Below are positions 44,222 through 55,099 of a stretch of DNA of 64,000 nucleotides, in pieces. The stretch is taken from NCBI RefSeq assembly GCF_002887775.1, contig NZ_LOCM01000024.1:1-64000 (forward strand), written 5' to 3'. A program made the translations under genes and the position numbers. Position 1 is the first letter of the stretch; every line of letters starts with the position of its first letter. This DNA comes from Streptococcus penaeicida. Its GTDB lineage: Bacteria > Bacillota > Bacilli > Lactobacillales > Streptococcaceae. The notes beneath the pieces were generated by a model. That model was not told where the DNA came from and did not search any database. It saw only the letters and a program-made list of their open reading frames with translations.

Positions 44222-45994
44222 TTATATTAGATTAGCTTCTTTCAAGAGTTCTTCAACAAAGGTGCCTTTAATTTTCTTGAGTCCGATTTTGCGGATCAAT
44301 TGTGGGATTGGCAGATCCATATCTTCAACTTTATGTTTGTCATTGAGATAATAAACGGATTTCAAGAGTTCACGGATATCATAGGTTGAGTTAAAGACTT
44401 CCGGTACACCACGTTCCACATCCAGCAACATATAGACAGCTTCCATAGCCGTTCTAATAGAGTATTCTGTAGTGAAAACAGTGTCCCGTGATGGGGATTC
44501 CGCAAAGTTACCAATAAAGGCTAAATTGACAGAACCATTAGGGATAACATCTGGTCGATCACCTTTCAAACGAGGCATAAAGTAACTTGTAATGTAAGGC
44601 ATGTAAACCGGTACTGTATTAACATTTTCCTGACTAGCCAAATCCGAAATCTTATCTTCGGGAACTCCTAAATGGTATAAAAGTTCTTCTGTGATTTCCT
44701 TACCACTACAGTCTTCAATTTTTTTCTTGACGTAGTTTCCTTCTATGTTGGAATAGAGACCGTAAATCCAAGCAATGGTTTCATTAGGATTTTGTTCTTT
44801 AAAATGCGGTTGACGGTGGATGGCAAAGCTCATCAACCAGTTGGAATCAGTGATGGTGATAATACCGCCAGAATTCACCTTCCCATCATGTAAATCACGC
44901 TTAGTCAGGCGTTCAATATATGGTTCGATAGCAGTCGTCTTGATGGTTGCGGTAGCTGAAACAAACCATGATTCAGCAGGTAAGTCCTTGTAGAAGACTT
45001 TTGGATGCCCAAAGTCTTCCGATTGAGCAGCTAAGTTTTCCCATAAATTCCAAGCACCGCCCAGTTCTTTAGTAATCTTAGCAGCCTTGTCATGACTACC
45101 ATAGGTAGAGCTTTCTGTGATGGAACCATTGGTCACAAAGACCAAATCATCCTCTGTTAAAGCTACTTTTTTGCTTTGGCCAGAAACCGTCAGCAAGAGT
45201 TCCTTGGCTACTTTTTTATCAGCTTTGATATCAACTTTGATGTTGTTAACCTTAGTATCAAATTGCACATCGACTCCATGAGATTCTAAATAAGCAATAA
45301 TCGGTTTAACCATTGAGTCATACTGGTTATACTTGTTGAATTTAAGAGCTTTAAAGTCAGGAAGTCCATCAATATGGTGGATGAAGCGCATGGCATAACG
45401 TCGCATTTCTGCGACTGAATGCCATTTTTCAAAGGCAAACATGGTTGCCCAATAAGCCCAGAAATTGGATTTGAAAAACTCTTCACTAAAGAATTCTTCG
45501 ATGGTTTGATCTTTCAGAGACTCCTCAGTCTGCATGACTAATTTGATAATTTCTTTAGACTGTCTGCCTAAAGTGTATTGACCATCCGTATCGAGTCGGT
45601 TACCACGATTATGAATCAAACGACAATTTGAAGAGTTGGGATCGTCCTTATCCAGCCAGTAAAATTCATCTAAGTAAGATGCTCCAGGAATTTCAAGTGA
45701 TGGGATTGAACGGTACATGTCCCACATACATTCGAAGTGGTTTTCCATTTCACGGCCACCACGGACCACAAAACCAATCTCAGGTTTTTTAATACCATCC
45801 AAAGAACCTCCAGAAAGTGGGAGTTCTTCAAGGATATGGATGTTCTCACCAGGCATTTGCCCATCTCGAATTAAAAAGACTGCTGCCGCTAATCCAGCAA
45901 GACCAGAACCAACAATATAGACTGATTTGCCATCGACATTTTGGGGTTTACGGGGTCTTGCAAATGCTTCATAATTTCCGTTGCTATAATACAT
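44222..45994 (-). CDS. ohyA: Oleate hydratase (67-kDa myosin-cross-reactive antigen)
   Basis: 590-aa FAD enzyme that hydrates the cis-9 double bond of oleic acid, giving fatty-acid tolerance. FAD-binding [20 protein letters not shown] near residue 25, [14 protein letters not shown] and [15 protein letters not shown] (active-site region) are all present. Length is normal. It is monocistronic with its own terminator. Confidence 0.95.
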   Translation of the reverse strand: MYYSNGNYEAFARPRKPQNVDGKSVYIVGSGLAGLAAAVFLIRDGQMPGENIHILEELPLSGGSLDGIKKPEIGFVVRGGREMENHFECMWDMYRSIPSLEIPGASYLDEFYWLDKDDPNSSNCRLIHNRGNRLDTDGQYTLGRQSKEIIKLVMQTEESLKDQTIEEFFSEEFFKSNFWAYWATMFAFEKWHSVAEMRRYAMRFIHHIDGLPDFKALKFNKYNQYDSMVKPIIAYLESHGVDVQFDTKVNNIKVDIKADKKVAKELLLTVSGQSKKVALTEDDLVFVTNGSITESSTYGSHDKAAKITKELGGAWNLWENLAAQSEDFGHPKVFYKDLPAESWFVSATATIKTTAIEPYIERLTKRDLHDGKVNSGGIITITDSNWLMSFAIHRQPHFKEQNPNETIAWIYGLYSNIEGNYVKKKIEDCSGKEITEELLYHLGVPEDKISDLASQENVNTVPVYMPYITSYFMPRLKGDRPDVIPNGSVNLAFIGNFAESPSRDTVFTTEYSIRTAMEAVYMLLDVERGVPEVFNSTYDIRELLKSVYYLNDKHKVEDMDLPIPQLIRKIGLKKIKGTFVEELLKEANLI

Positions 45995-46114
45995 AGGAAA
46001 TCCTCCTTTTTTAAGATGATCTTTTAAATACCTACATTTTACTCCTATCTAGAATGAACTTCCATGAAAAACCGTAAAATCGTGTGGGTACAAAACATTT
46101 TTAGACAAAGTGTC

Positions 46115-46143
46115 CAAAAAAGACCTTATCAATTGATAAGGTC
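46115..46143 (-). terminator. Terminator after the YozE-family gene
   Basis: Perfect 22-bp palindrome from 46122 to 46143 (GACCTTATCAA and its complement) with T6 beyond it on the minus strand. Confidence 0.8.
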
Positions 46144-46154
46144 TGAATCATTTT

Positions 46155-46370
46155 TTAGTGAGCCAAATAATTTTCCCAAATGCGATCAAAGTCCCCTAAG
46201 TTAAAAGAGAAAATAGCTTGATCTTCTAAATAGCGACTGATAAGGTCAAAATCATCCGTATGTTTTGGAAAAGTGGTATCGTCAAAAGCCAAGTCTGCCA
46301 ATATAGCGACTGGTTCATTTGATTTGGGATTCCGTTGGGTCATTAGCCAAGTGTAAAAGGATTTTCTCAA
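46155..46370 (-). CDS. YozE-family protein
   Basis: 71 aa (DUF1250/YozE SAM-like fold), starting at a TTG (46368-46370) with AAAGGAG 8 nt upstream; [15 protein letters not shown] is the typical start. The function is unknown. The TTG overlaps the msrA TGA, so translation is coupled. Confidence 0.85.
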   Translation of the reverse strand: MRKSFYTWLMTQRNPKSNEPVAILADLAFDDTTFPKHTDDFDLISRYLEDQAIFSFNLGDFDRIWENYLAH

Positions 46371-46876
46371 TGCCAATTCTCCTTTAAAAAGTCATGTCTG
46401 CTTTGGCTACTTAAAGCATAGCGTTCTGGATTCTTCCGATAAAATGCTTGATGGTAGTCCTCGGCTGGATAAAAAGGCTGCGCCTCTTCAATAGTCGTCA
46501 CGATAGGACGGTCGAAACGGCCGCTGGCTTCTAATTGCGCCTTGGACAGCTCAGCCATTTCCTTTTGTCGAGAATCAAAGTAATAAATAACCGGACGGTA
46601 ATTATCCCCTCTATCTTCAAATTGTCCGAAAGCATCAGTTGGGTCTGTTTGTTGCCAATAGAGGTCTAACAAGTCTGAATAAGTTATTTTCTCAGGGTTA
46701 AAAATAATTTCCACAGCTTCCGTATGGCCAGTCGTTTTTGCACAAACGTCTTCATATGTCGGATTAACTGTATGACCGCCTGTATAGCCACTTAAGACGG
46801 ATTCAATGCCGTCTAATTCTTCAAATGGTTCAACCATGCACCAAAAACACCCACCTGCAAAAATTGCTCTTTCCAT
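46367..46876 (-). CDS. msrA: Peptide methionine sulfoxide reductase A
   Basis: 169 aa from the ATG at 46874-46876 (GGAG upstream). Catalytic Cys in [13 protein letters not shown] and the family motif [17 protein letters not shown]. It repairs oxidised methionine (S-epimer). The frame upstream of this ATG crosses a terminator and is not used. Confidence 0.94.
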   Translation of the reverse strand: MERAIFAGGCFWCMVEPFEELDGIESVLSGYTGGHTVNPTYEDVCAKTTGHTEAVEIIFNPEKITYSDLLDLYWQQTDPTDAFGQFEDRGDNYRPVIYYFDSRQKEMAELSKAQLEASGRFDRPIVTTIEEAQPFYPAEDYHQAFYRKNPERYALSSQSRHDFLKENWH

Positions 46877-46914
46877 AAGGACTCCAATCTGAAAATCTAT
46901 TGGTCCCATTGTAG

Positions 46915-46945
46915 CAAAAAACTTTGCCTCAGGCAAAGCTTTTTT
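46915..46945 (-). terminator. cvfB terminator
   Basis: CTTTGCC (46922-46928) / GGCAAAG (46932-46938), with T6 on the minus strand. Confidence 0.8.
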
Positions 46946-46961
46946 ATCATATCTGACTTTA

Positions 46962-47815
46962 TTAAATTAATTCTGTACCGCTTGCATCTTGTTTGATACG
47001 TTTCGCTTTCATTAATCCCCCCAAAGCTTTTTTGAATTGACCCTTTGAAATGCCAAAAGTTGCTTTGATATCTTCTGGAGATGACTTATCATTAAGTGTC
47101 ATATAACCACCATTAGATTCTAAATAAGTCACAATCATTTGGGCATCATTTTCTAACATCTCAAATGACCGTGGTTTAATGGATAGATTCAGGGTTCTAT
47201 CAACATCTCTGAAACCAATAACACGAGCATCGAGGACTTGGCCAAGACGGGGCTCATTATAGCGTTCACTTGGATGAATATAGCCTAACATATTATTTTC
47301 AGGCAGATAAACAAAGGTGCCAGACATTTTTAAGCGATAGACAATGGCTGGCCAGTTTTGATTTTGCATATTATTATAGCAGGTTCAGCCATCTTTTGGA
47401 AAACTTCTGGCTCAGCAGGGATACCCCAGATGCGATCTTTCTTATCCAAATCTAGTTTGATATAAAGGCGATCTCCCTTTTTAGGCCACAATTCTTTCAT
47501 CTCAGGAAGTAAATCAAGCGAAACTACAACTTCTTTGTCTGGAATGCCGGTATCGACAAAAACACCTAGGTCCCGCCGGACGTCAATAACCTCACCCCAG
47601 CCATAGGAATCCAAAGTTGATTTGATTTCCTTGGTCGTAAGGCGCAATTTTTGCTTTTGATCTAAATAGGCAAAGCCTGTAACCATATCACCAATGGCGT
47701 GCAGACCTTCTTCTTTGTCTAAGCTCAAGATGAAGCCGTCTTTTTGAACGAAATAGGAATGATCGTTTTCTTCCCTAATTAATCCGGTAATGTATCTTGC
47801 TAGTAATTCATTCAT
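46962..47815 (-). pseudogene. cvfB: CvfB-type S1 RNA-binding protein, frameshifted
   Basis: About 285 aa when joined: three S1-like domains and a C-terminal winged helix (TYLESNGGYMTLNDKSSPED). The first frame ends VFQKMAEPA; after one lost base near 47372-47378 (CCTGC|TATAATAAT) the protein continues as YNNMQNQNWPAIVYRL. CvfB (YitL) influences virulence-gene expression in S. aureus and streptococci. It follows frr as in S. pyogenes. Confidence 0.85.
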
Positions 47816-47832
47816 TTCTTTTTCTTTCTTTT

Positions 47833-47880
47833 AAAAAAGCAGGCATCAGTCAAAAAACAACGCTTCTGAAATGATTGCCT
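47833..47880 (-). terminator. frr terminator
   Basis: AGGCATCA (47841-47848) / TGATTGCCT (47872-47880), one bulge, with T6 on the minus strand. Confidence 0.6.
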
Positions 47881-47937
47881 ACCTCCTTTTATATAGTTTA
47901 TTTTTTCTCACAATGAAGGAATGGAATCTCTAAAATC

Positions 47938-48495
47938 TTAAACAGATAGAAGTTCTTTTTCTTTTTCAGCAGTCATACTGTCAATATGTTTGATCGCTTC
48001 ATCTGTTGCTTTTTGAATATCTTTTTCAAGTGTTTTTAATTCATCTTCAGAGATTTCTTTGTCTTTTTCTTGCTTTTTAGCTTCGTCCATAGCATCACGA
48101 CGGATATTACGGATAGCAACTTTTTGGTTTTCACCAACTTTTTTCACTTCTTTAGCAAGGTCTTTACGTGTTTCTTCAGTTAGTGCTGGAATGACCAATC
48201 GAATGACTGAGCCATCATTTGCAGGTGTAATTCCTAAATCTGACGCATTGATTGCACGTTCAATATCTTTAATTGAATTCTTATCGAATGGTGAGATTAA
48301 AAGAACACGTGCTTCTGGAACTGTTATTGATGATAATTGATTTAAAGGAGTTGGAGCTCCATAATAATCAACTTGAATACGGTCTAAAAGACTTGCATTG
48401 GCACGTCCAGCACGGATACTTGCGTACTCACGTGAAAGTGATTGAAATGATTGTTCAAAACGTTGATTAGCTTTTTCAATAATTGCATTTGCCAT
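47938..48495 (-). CDS. frr: Ribosome recycling factor
   Basis: 185 aa, full length. [20 protein letters not shown] and the C-terminal [19 protein letters not shown] are diagnostic. It splits post-termination ribosomes with EF-G. It lies 29 bp after pyrH, the conserved pyrH-frr pair. Confidence 0.97.
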   Translation of the reverse strand: MANAIIEKANQRFEQSFQSLSREYASIRAGRANASLLDRIQVDYYGAPTPLNQLSSITVPEARVLLISPFDKNSIKDIERAINASDLGITPANDGSVIRLVIPALTEETRKDLAKEVKKVGENQKVAIRNIRRDAMDEAKKQEKDKEISEDELKTLEKDIQKATDEAIKHIDSMTAEKEKELLSV

Positions 48496-48524
48496 GAGAT
48501 ATTCCCCTTTTTTACTTCTATTTC

Positions 48525-49253
48525 TTAATCGATTGCTTTATTTGAAACAGTTGTTCCAATATGTTCTCCGAAAACAACGCGTTTAATATTACCCGGTTCA
48601 TTCATATTGAAGACTACCAAGTCAATATCATTGTCCATTGATAAGGTTGATGCTGTTGCATCCATGATTTTTAAGCCACGTTTGATGACTTCACCATGGG
48701 TTAATTCATCAAATTTAACAGCATTCGCATCCTTTTTAGGATCAGCATTGTAAACACCATCTACACCATTTTTTGCCATTAAAATAGCGTCAGCTTCAAT
48801 TTCAGCTGCTCTTAAAGCTGCTGTTGTATCTGTTGAGAAATAAGGTGAGCCAATACCAGCACCAAAAACAACAATACGTCCTTTTTCAAGATGACGAAGT
48901 GCACGACCACGGATATAAGACTCTGCCACATTTTGCATTGGAATTGCTGTTTGAACACGTGTATCAACGCCAAAATGTTGTAAACTATCTGCCATAACTA
49001 GGGCGTTCATAACAGTTCCTAACATACCAGTGTAATCAGCTTGGACACGATCCATACCAGCTTCTGCAGCAGGTTCGCCACGCCATAAATTACCACCACC
49101 AATAACGAGAGCAATTTGTACACCTGAAGCATGAACTTCGGCAATTTCTTTTGCAATTGTTTGAACGATTGGGATGTCGATTCCTACACCTTTTTCGCCT
49201 GCAAGGGCTTCACCAGAAAGTTTAATTAAAATACGTTGATATTTAGGTTCCAC
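48525..49253 (-). CDS. pyrH: UMP kinase
   Basis: 242-aa amino-acid-kinase-fold enzyme. [13 protein letters not shown], the nucleotide-binding [10 protein letters not shown] and the C-terminal [13 protein letters not shown] are typical of bacterial PyrH. It makes UDP from UMP and is allosterically controlled. Followed by frr. Confidence 0.97.
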   Translation of the reverse strand: MEPKYQRILIKLSGEALAGEKGVGIDIPIVQTIAKEIAEVHASGVQIALVIGGGNLWRGEPAAEAGMDRVQADYTGMLGTVMNALVMADSLQHFGVDTRVQTAIPMQNVAESYIRGRALRHLEKGRIVVFGAGIGSPYFSTDTTAALRAAEIEADAILMAKNGVDGVYNADPKKDANAVKFDELTHGEVIKRGLKIMDATASTLSMDNDIDLVVFNMNEPGNIKRVVFGEHIGTTVSNKAID

Positions 49254-49341
49254 AATGATTATCTCCTTATTTTGTCCTTTCCTATTCTATCATAAATCAC
49301 TTGATTTTGATAGCTCAATAGCTACTAGACAGAGAGAAAAT

Positions 49342-49500
49342 TTAGGGACTTTTATCTTGGTCAAGTCCGTAACACATCATTTTGGCAGGCCAATACAATG
49401 GAGACGGTAAATTCTTTCTAATTTCAGCAAATATTGTGCTAGTTCCTTTAATTCCTTGAGAGTGATTTGAACTTCCATAGGTGATTATATTTCTATAAAA
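49342..49500 (-). other. Intergenic stretch with a short open frame, possible gene remnant
   Basis: In the 275-bp gap between pyrH and rplA a minus-strand frame of about 50 codons reads IFAEIRKNLPSPLYWPAK then MMCYGLDQDKSP before a stop at 49342. It has no proper start or ribosome-binding site. It looks protein-like but I do not recognise it; perhaps the tail of a decayed gene. Confidence 0.3.
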
Positions 49501-49523
49501 AAAAAGCTATCCGAAGATAGCTT
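49495..49523 (-). terminator. rplK-rplA operon terminator
   Basis: AAGCTATC (49504-49511) / GATAGCTT (49516-49523), tetraloop, T-rich tail on the minus strand. Confidence 0.9.
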
Positions 49524-49528
49524 GTTAA

Positions 49529-50218
49529 TTACATTGTAGATGGGTCAACTTTGATTCCAACACCTTGTGTTGAAGTGATTGACACGTTTGTCATGTAAGT
49601 ACCTTTAGCTGTTGAAGGTTTAGCTTTAACCATAACATCGTTAAATGCTTTAAAGTTTTCAACTAATTTATCAGCGTCAAATGATACTTTACCGATGATA
49701 GCTTGAACGTTACCAGCTTTGTCAGCACGGTAAGTGATTTTACCACCTTTAGACTCTTCAACTGCTTTAGTAACATCCATAGTTACAGTACCAGTTTTAG
49801 GGTTTGGCATCAAGTTACGAGGTCCAAGGACACGTCCAAGACGACCTACGATAGCCATCATATCTGGTGTTGCAATAACAACATCAAAATCAAGCCATCC
49901 GCCATTGATTTTAGCAACTAAATCATCTTCACCAACGAAGTCTGCTCCAGCAGCTTTTGCTTCTTCAGCTTTAGCACCACGTGCGAAAACAAGAACACGT
50001 TGTGTTTTACCAGTTCCGTTTGGCAATACCATTGCGCCACGGATTTGTTGGTCAGCTTTACGAACGTCAATGTTTAAGTTGTAAGCAACTTCAACTGATG
50101 CGTCAAATTTTGCGAAGTTAGTTTCTTTAATTAATGCTACAGCTTCTTCTACGCTGTATGCTTTTGTGCTATCAACTTTTTCAAGTGCTGCACGCATTTG
50201 TTTGCTTTTTTTAGCCAT
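49529..50218 (-). CDS. rplA: 50S ribosomal protein L1
   Basis: 229 aa, full length, with the signature [20 protein letters not shown] and [19 protein letters not shown] start. It forms the L1 stalk and in many bacteria represses its own L11-L1 operon. It is downstream of rplK, with a hairpin in the 108-bp gap. Confidence 0.97.
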   Translation of the reverse strand: MAKKSKQMRAALEKVDSTKAYSVEEAVALIKETNFAKFDASVEVAYNLNIDVRKADQQIRGAMVLPNGTGKTQRVLVFARGAKAEEAKAAGADFVGEDDLVAKINGGWLDFDVVIATPDMMAIVGRLGRVLGPRNLMPNPKTGTVTMDVTKAVEESKGGKITYRADKAGNVQAIIGKVSFDADKLVENFKAFNDVMVKAKPSTAKGTYMTNVSITSTQGVGIKVDPSTM

Positions 50219-50268
50219 TTTTAAAATTCTCCTTGTAATGTGGTCATATCGATTTGATTAATAAATCT

Positions 50269-50306
50269 CCCACGTCACTCATCAAACTATGATGAAGTCG
50301 TGCGGG
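50269..50306 (-). promoter_or_regulatory. Hairpin between rplK and rplA, possible L1-binding element
   Basis: On the minus strand TTCATCA/TGATGA forms the upper stem and CCCGC/GCGGG-like pairs (with G-U) the base, with mismatched internal-loop residues between. L1 is known to bind such kinked hairpins in its own mRNA, but usually ahead of rplK; the placement here is uncommon. Confidence 0.4.
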
Positions 50307-50326
50307 TAAATAGGGTTCAAGACTGA

Positions 50327-50752
50327 TTAGTCAGTAACAGTGAATCCCATTGAACGAGCAGTACCTTCGATCATACGCATCGCAGACTCGATGTTTGCAG
50401 CGTTTAAATCTGGCATTTTAGTTTCAGCAATTTCTTGTACTTGTGCACGAGTAACTGTTGCAACTTTAGTTTTGTTAGGTGTGCCTGATCCTTTTTCAAC
50501 ACCTGCAGCTTTTTTCAAAAGAATTGCAGCTGGTGGTGTTTTAGTAATGAAATCAAATGATTTGTCTTCATAAACTGAGATAACAACTGGGATGATCATA
50601 CCAGCTTGGTCAGCTGTACGAGCGTTAAATTCTTTAGTGAATCCCATAATATTGATACCTGCTTGACCTAATGCTGGTCCAACTGGTGGAGCTGGTGTAG
50701 CTTTACCAGCAGGGATTTGAAGTTTTACAAGTTTTTCGACTTTTTTAGCCAT
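50327..50752 (-). CDS. rplK: 50S ribosomal protein L11
   Basis: 141 aa from the ATG at 50750-50752 with CAGGAGG upstream. [20 protein letters not shown] and the C-terminal [12 protein letters not shown] are diagnostic. It forms the GTPase-associated centre. Promoter just upstream. Confidence 0.97.
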   Translation of the reverse strand: MAKKVEKLVKLQIPAGKATPAPPVGPALGQAGINIMGFTKEFNARTADQAGMIIPVVISVYEDKSFDFITKTPPAAILLKKAAGVEKGSGTPNKTKVATVTRAQVQEIAETKMPDLNAANIESAMRMIEGTARSMGFTVTD

Positions 50753-50831
50753 TTTTAAAATCCTCCTGTTGTGGTTTTGGCGGTAATTAAGATTTTTACC
50801 TCCCACAGATATGCGTATAGCATACCTTTCT

Positions 50832-50859
50832 ATTATACGGCATTTTAGAAATAAATCAA
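50832..50859 (-). promoter_or_regulatory. rplK promoter
   Basis: TTGATT (50854-50859), 16-bp spacer, TATAAT (50832-50837) on the minus strand. Confidence 0.7.
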
Positions 50860-50880
50860 GTAAAAATTCTTTATTTTATC

Positions 50881-50914
50881 AAAAACATCAAGCTGGCTTT
50901 TGGCCAGCTTGATG
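50881..50914 (-). terminator. Terminator after the release-factor-like gene
   Basis: Strong 12-bp stem CATCAAGCTGGC / GCCAGCTTGATG (50886-50914), T5 on the minus strand. Confidence 0.9.
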
Positions 50915-50947
50915 AGACTACTTATTGTGTATACCTTTTTCTTACGT

Positions 50948-52029
50948 TTAATAACGCAGACGGGCACTAATGGTGAAATCACCTTGCAACTGGTCAGAAG
51001 TTAATATATAAACTGTCCCTTTTGCTTTATAAGTTGCTGATACGATGTCTTTAACCACTGCTTTTTTATCCACATTGGTCACGAGATCATTGAGTTTATC
51101 TTCAACTAAAATGAGTTCATCGATTCGGTTTTCTTGCGCCAAGGTCTGAATTTCTTCTAATTGGTCTGTTACCCGATACTCAGGTTTGGTTTCAATAAAT
51201 CGATTACTTAGTGAAGCTAATGATGCCCCGCGATAGCTATTGACAAATTGGTATGCCTGCTCTGCAATTTCATCAGTGGAAACTTTGGCAGCTGATAGTT
51301 CAATCCCCTCTTCTAATAGGGCTGATATTTACTAATGGTACGATAAGCGGCTTGATTTTCCGTAAGGCTATAAAGGATTAATGGGCGTTCTGACTCTTGT
51401 CCAAAATCTTCAATCAGTTGGTTGTCAACAGAACGGAAGAAATTTTCACGGTCAATTTCTTTCTCTACACTTGTCTCATTATGTCCATGCATACCTACTT
51501 GTCCTGGACCAGCTGAGCCCGTATGGTTTAGTTGTCCACCGTCTTTCTCTTCCCCTAAAACTGAGGTCAATTCAAGTGGCCAATGGCCTTCCGTAACTTC
51601 CTCTAATTTTTGTGATGATAACTTGTAGATATGAGCACTATCTTGATTTAGAACTAAAAGATGGAAATCACTCTTAAATTGATAGTGTTTAATCAATGGT
51701 GTTAAATCTGGACCTTGACCAAAAATCATATGGTCCGCCACCGGACTCTCAATATAATAATAGTAGGTTTCATTTTCTGTTATATAGATTAATAAGCTAC
51801 TTGTAGCGCTTATTAATTGACGTTGAGCAGATCGAACCTCTTCAATTTGCTCTTTCCACTGACTTCCTAAATCAGCCACTAATTGTTGTGCTTCCTTTAA
51901 AAAGTTCTCTAAAGTAAGACTGTCCTTTTCGGAATAGCCCGAATTGGCATCTAAGTCGATACTAATTGAAATAAAAGGTTGAGTCTCTGTAAGCAGTTCA
52001 GCTACTGGGAATGTGTTTAACTGTTTCAT
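50948..52029 (-). pseudogene. Bacterial archaeo-eukaryotic release factor-like (baeRF) protein, frameshifted
   Basis: About 361 aa when joined. N-terminal part: QPFISISIDLDANSGYSEKD; central part: FHLLVLNQDSAHIYKLSSQK and a Gly/His loop; C-terminal part: TLAQENRIDELILVEDKL. This layout resembles the baeRF families, homologues of eRF1 whose role is unknown (a ribosome-rescue or hibernation role has been suggested). One base is lost around 51320-51340 (TATCAGCC|CTATTAG). Assignment is by pattern only. Confidence 0.65.
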
Positions 52030-52199
52030 AATAGTCTTCCTTTCTTCCTTTAATACTACTAATGTAACATAATTTAAGGCTAAATTCTAACAAAAAACCT
52101 TAGTGACCACTCGATTTTAAACTAAAGTTGTCTTTTTTATTCCTCAATTTTATTTTGCTCCTTATTTACAACTTATCTGATAAAGGTTAAAATAAGGCT

Positions 52200-52550
52200 A
52201 TGATGACATATAAATTAATTGCTTTTGTATTCCTCTTTTTAACACCCTTAATATCTCAAATTTTAATAAATCTCTTTAAACTTGGTCGCTATGGTTTGAA
52301 ATTCCCTGATTTAGCCTTCATCTTTTTTGCTATAGAGATTGCTATCGTCTCCGGGAAATTTTTTGATAATAATTTTTTACCCTATTATCTAATTATCCTA
52401 TCTCTTTTAGCTATTATTATTACTCTGACGCTAGTGATTCGCAGCCAACGCTTTTCATACCCTCGCTTTTTCAAGTTATTTTGGCGTATTGGTTTTTTGA
52501 TGACATTCTTTGGCTATTTCGTACTAGTCATGGTTGTTTTTACAAAGTAA
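52200..52550 (+). CDS. DUF3397-family membrane protein
   Basis: 116 aa with four hydrophobic helices and little else; the pattern fits the Firmicute DUF3397 family. Function unknown. It starts at the ATG at 52200; the ribosome-binding site is weak (AAGG). Convergent with ftsK, sharing its terminator. Confidence 0.65.
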   Translation: MMTYKLIAFVFLFLTPLISQILINLFKLGRYGLKFPDLAFIFFAIEIAIVSGKFFDNNFLPYYLIILSLLAIIITLTLVIRSQRFSYPRFFKLFWRIGFLMTFFGYFVLVMVVFTK

Positions 52551-52578
52551 CAGGCTTGTCTTAGCGACAAGCCTGTTT
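52551..52578. terminator. Bidirectional terminator between DUF3397 and ftsK genes
   Basis: CAGGCTTGTC (52551-52560) / GACAAGCCTG (52566-52575). Confidence 0.85.
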
Positions 52579-52590
52579 CTATTTTCTATT

Positions 52591-55005
52591 TTATTGAGTC
52601 TGTAGGACTTTGCGAGGTTTTGTTCCCTCAGCAGGTCCTATGACACCTGCTTCTTCTAGTTCATCCATTAAGCGTGTTGCACGATTAAAACCTACGGAAA
52701 GTCTTCTTTGAATCATTGATGCTGAAGCTTTTTGCGTTTCAAGAACCAAAGCTTTTGCTTCCTCAAAGAGAGGATCACCTTCACTTGAATCTCCTGAACC
52801 TGATGCCATATCTGCTTCAGTCACCTCACCTGGATCAAAGGAATCATCATAATCAGCTTCTGCTTGGTCTTTGATGTAAGAAACAATGCGTTCAACATCA
52901 TCATCCGAAATGAATGAACCTTGAAGACGAACAGGATGGTTTTCATCAATCGGTTTAAAGAGCATATCTCCTCGACCGAGTAGTTTTTCGGCACCATTTT
53001 CATCCAGAATTGTCCGACTATCTGTTCCTGAAGAAACAGCAAAGGCAATCCGAGATGGGACATTAGCTTTGATTAAACCTGAGATGACATCTACGGATGG
53101 GCGTTGTGTCGCTAGAATCATATGAATTCCGGCAGCACGCGCTTTTTGTCCTAAACGGATAATAGCATCTTCCACTTCTTTACTAGCAACCATCATTAAG
53201 TCGGCTAATTCATCGACGATAACGACGATAAGTGGTAATGGAATTTGTTTTTGTTCCGATTGTTTATTGAACTCTTCAACTTTTGCATTATAGCCAGCCA
53301 TGTTACGAACGCCAACTTTACTAAAGAGCTCATAACGATTTTCCATTTCATCAACCACTTTTTGAAGAGCCTTACTGGCCTTGCGTGGATTGGTAACAAC
53401 TGGAATTAAGAGATGAGGAATGTCATTATAAACCGACAACTCAACCATTTTGGGGTCAACCATTAAGAATTTGACTTGATCTGGGCGAGCTTTCATCAAA
53501 ATACTTGAAATAATTCCGTTGACAGCAACAGATTTCCCTGAACCGGTTGATCCGGCTACAAGCAAGTGAGGCATGCGCGTCAAATCAAAACTCCGTGCCT
53601 TGCCATTGACAGCTTTCCCTAGCGGAACTTCTAGCAATTTCTCATCAGAAGTATTGGATTGTTCCCACAATTCACGGAAGGAAACTGTCGCAATTTCTGA
53701 GTTAGGCACCTCAATACCAACCAGTGATTTGCCTGGAATTGGAGCTTCTATACGAACATCTTTAGCTGCTAGGCTAAGGCTAAATCATCCGCCAAATTAG
53801 AGATACGATTAACCCGAACACCGACTGCCGGTTTAATTTCATATTTAGTAACGGAAGGACCAATTTCAGCTCGTTCAACCTTAACATCGATACCAAAACT
53901 GCGGAAGGTGTCTTCCAAAACGGTAATGTTTTTGCGAACCAAATTCTTTTCTTTAGATTGGTCTTTTGGACGGTCAGGAGCAAACAAATCAATTGTCGGT
54001 AATTTATAAAGCAAGTTAGCTTTTGGTGTAAAGTCTACTTCGACAGGCTCATCGTCCATTTGGTCCTCATCAAGACCTGGCTCCATCATTGGCATTGTTT
54101 CTTCAGGATAATCTTCTGTTGAACTTGGATAATCTGATTCCAAATCTTCAATTGGGAAATCAATAAATTCTTCAGTAGGATGTGATTGATAGGCCACAAT
54201 TTCTGGCTCAGCAGGTATCTCTGGGACAATCTCTTCATTTTCAAGTACGGAAGATTCTTGTGGTAGAGGGAAAATCTCGCCTGTTTCCAAATCCAAAGAC
54301 TGATTTTTAGCCAACTGGGCTTCGAGGGCCTCTTGCTCTAATTTTTCTTGCGCAGCTAAGGCTTTAGCTTCCTCGCGTTGAACAAAGCGTTCTTCGCGTC
54401 GGAGTTTTTGGCGATCGGCGAAGCTTTCCACAAAGCTTGAAATAATTAGAGACATCATAAACGTCCCATGGTGTCATTAAAAAGAGTCCTAGTAGAATAA
54501 TTAAGGCACCGATAAAGAAGGAACCGATATTTGAAAAGAGAAAGGAAATTGGTTTGTAAATTAAGGCACCTAACATGCCACCACCAACAAAAGTCTGGAC
54601 TTTAAAAGCCACCAAATCAGTCATGATCAGGCGAGCGGTATAAGTAAAGACTTCATGATTTTTTACCGTTGGAAGGGTAAAGAGGTAAGCCTGCCATTCA
54701 ATCAAGAGTCCTAAAAAGAGTATGACAAATCCTGCTACCAAGCCCTCTTGCTTACGTAACCATTTAAAGAAGAATAGATAGATAAAAACTGCAAGAATAA
54801 AAAGGTAAGCTAAACTACCTACCATGAATCGGATGACATTATAAGCTGTAATCCCAAATATTCCAAGTCGAATTGCGGCAAAAATTAAAACAAGAGCGAG
54901 TAAGAATGAAAAAATCATTCGTTTAATGGCCCTTTGTTTCTCCAATTCTGCCTTAGTGAGACGCTTTTTTTTGGTCCCTTTTTTATGTTGATTTCTAATA
55001 GCCAT
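52591..55005 (-). pseudogene. ftsK: DNA translocase FtsK/SpoIIIE, twice frameshifted
   Basis: About 805 aa in three readable pieces. Piece 1 (55005 to about 54447): basic start and four membrane helices. Piece 2 (to about 53776): acidic Pro/Glu linker and the start of the alpha domain. Piece 3: motor with Walker [10 protein letters not shown], Walker [11 protein letters not shown], then the gamma domain [19 protein letters not shown] that reads polarity sequences. Frame changes near 54447 (at AAGC|TTTGTGG; +1 or -2) and 53776 (GCCTTAGC|CTAGC; -1). The intact motor indicates a living gene. Confidence 0.88.
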
Positions 55006-55099
55006 AGAAATATTATACCATTTTTTAGAGAGAAAGAAATATACTTATCATTCAAGCAACTTTGTGATAGAATATAGGAAAACAATTTGAGGAGAAATC

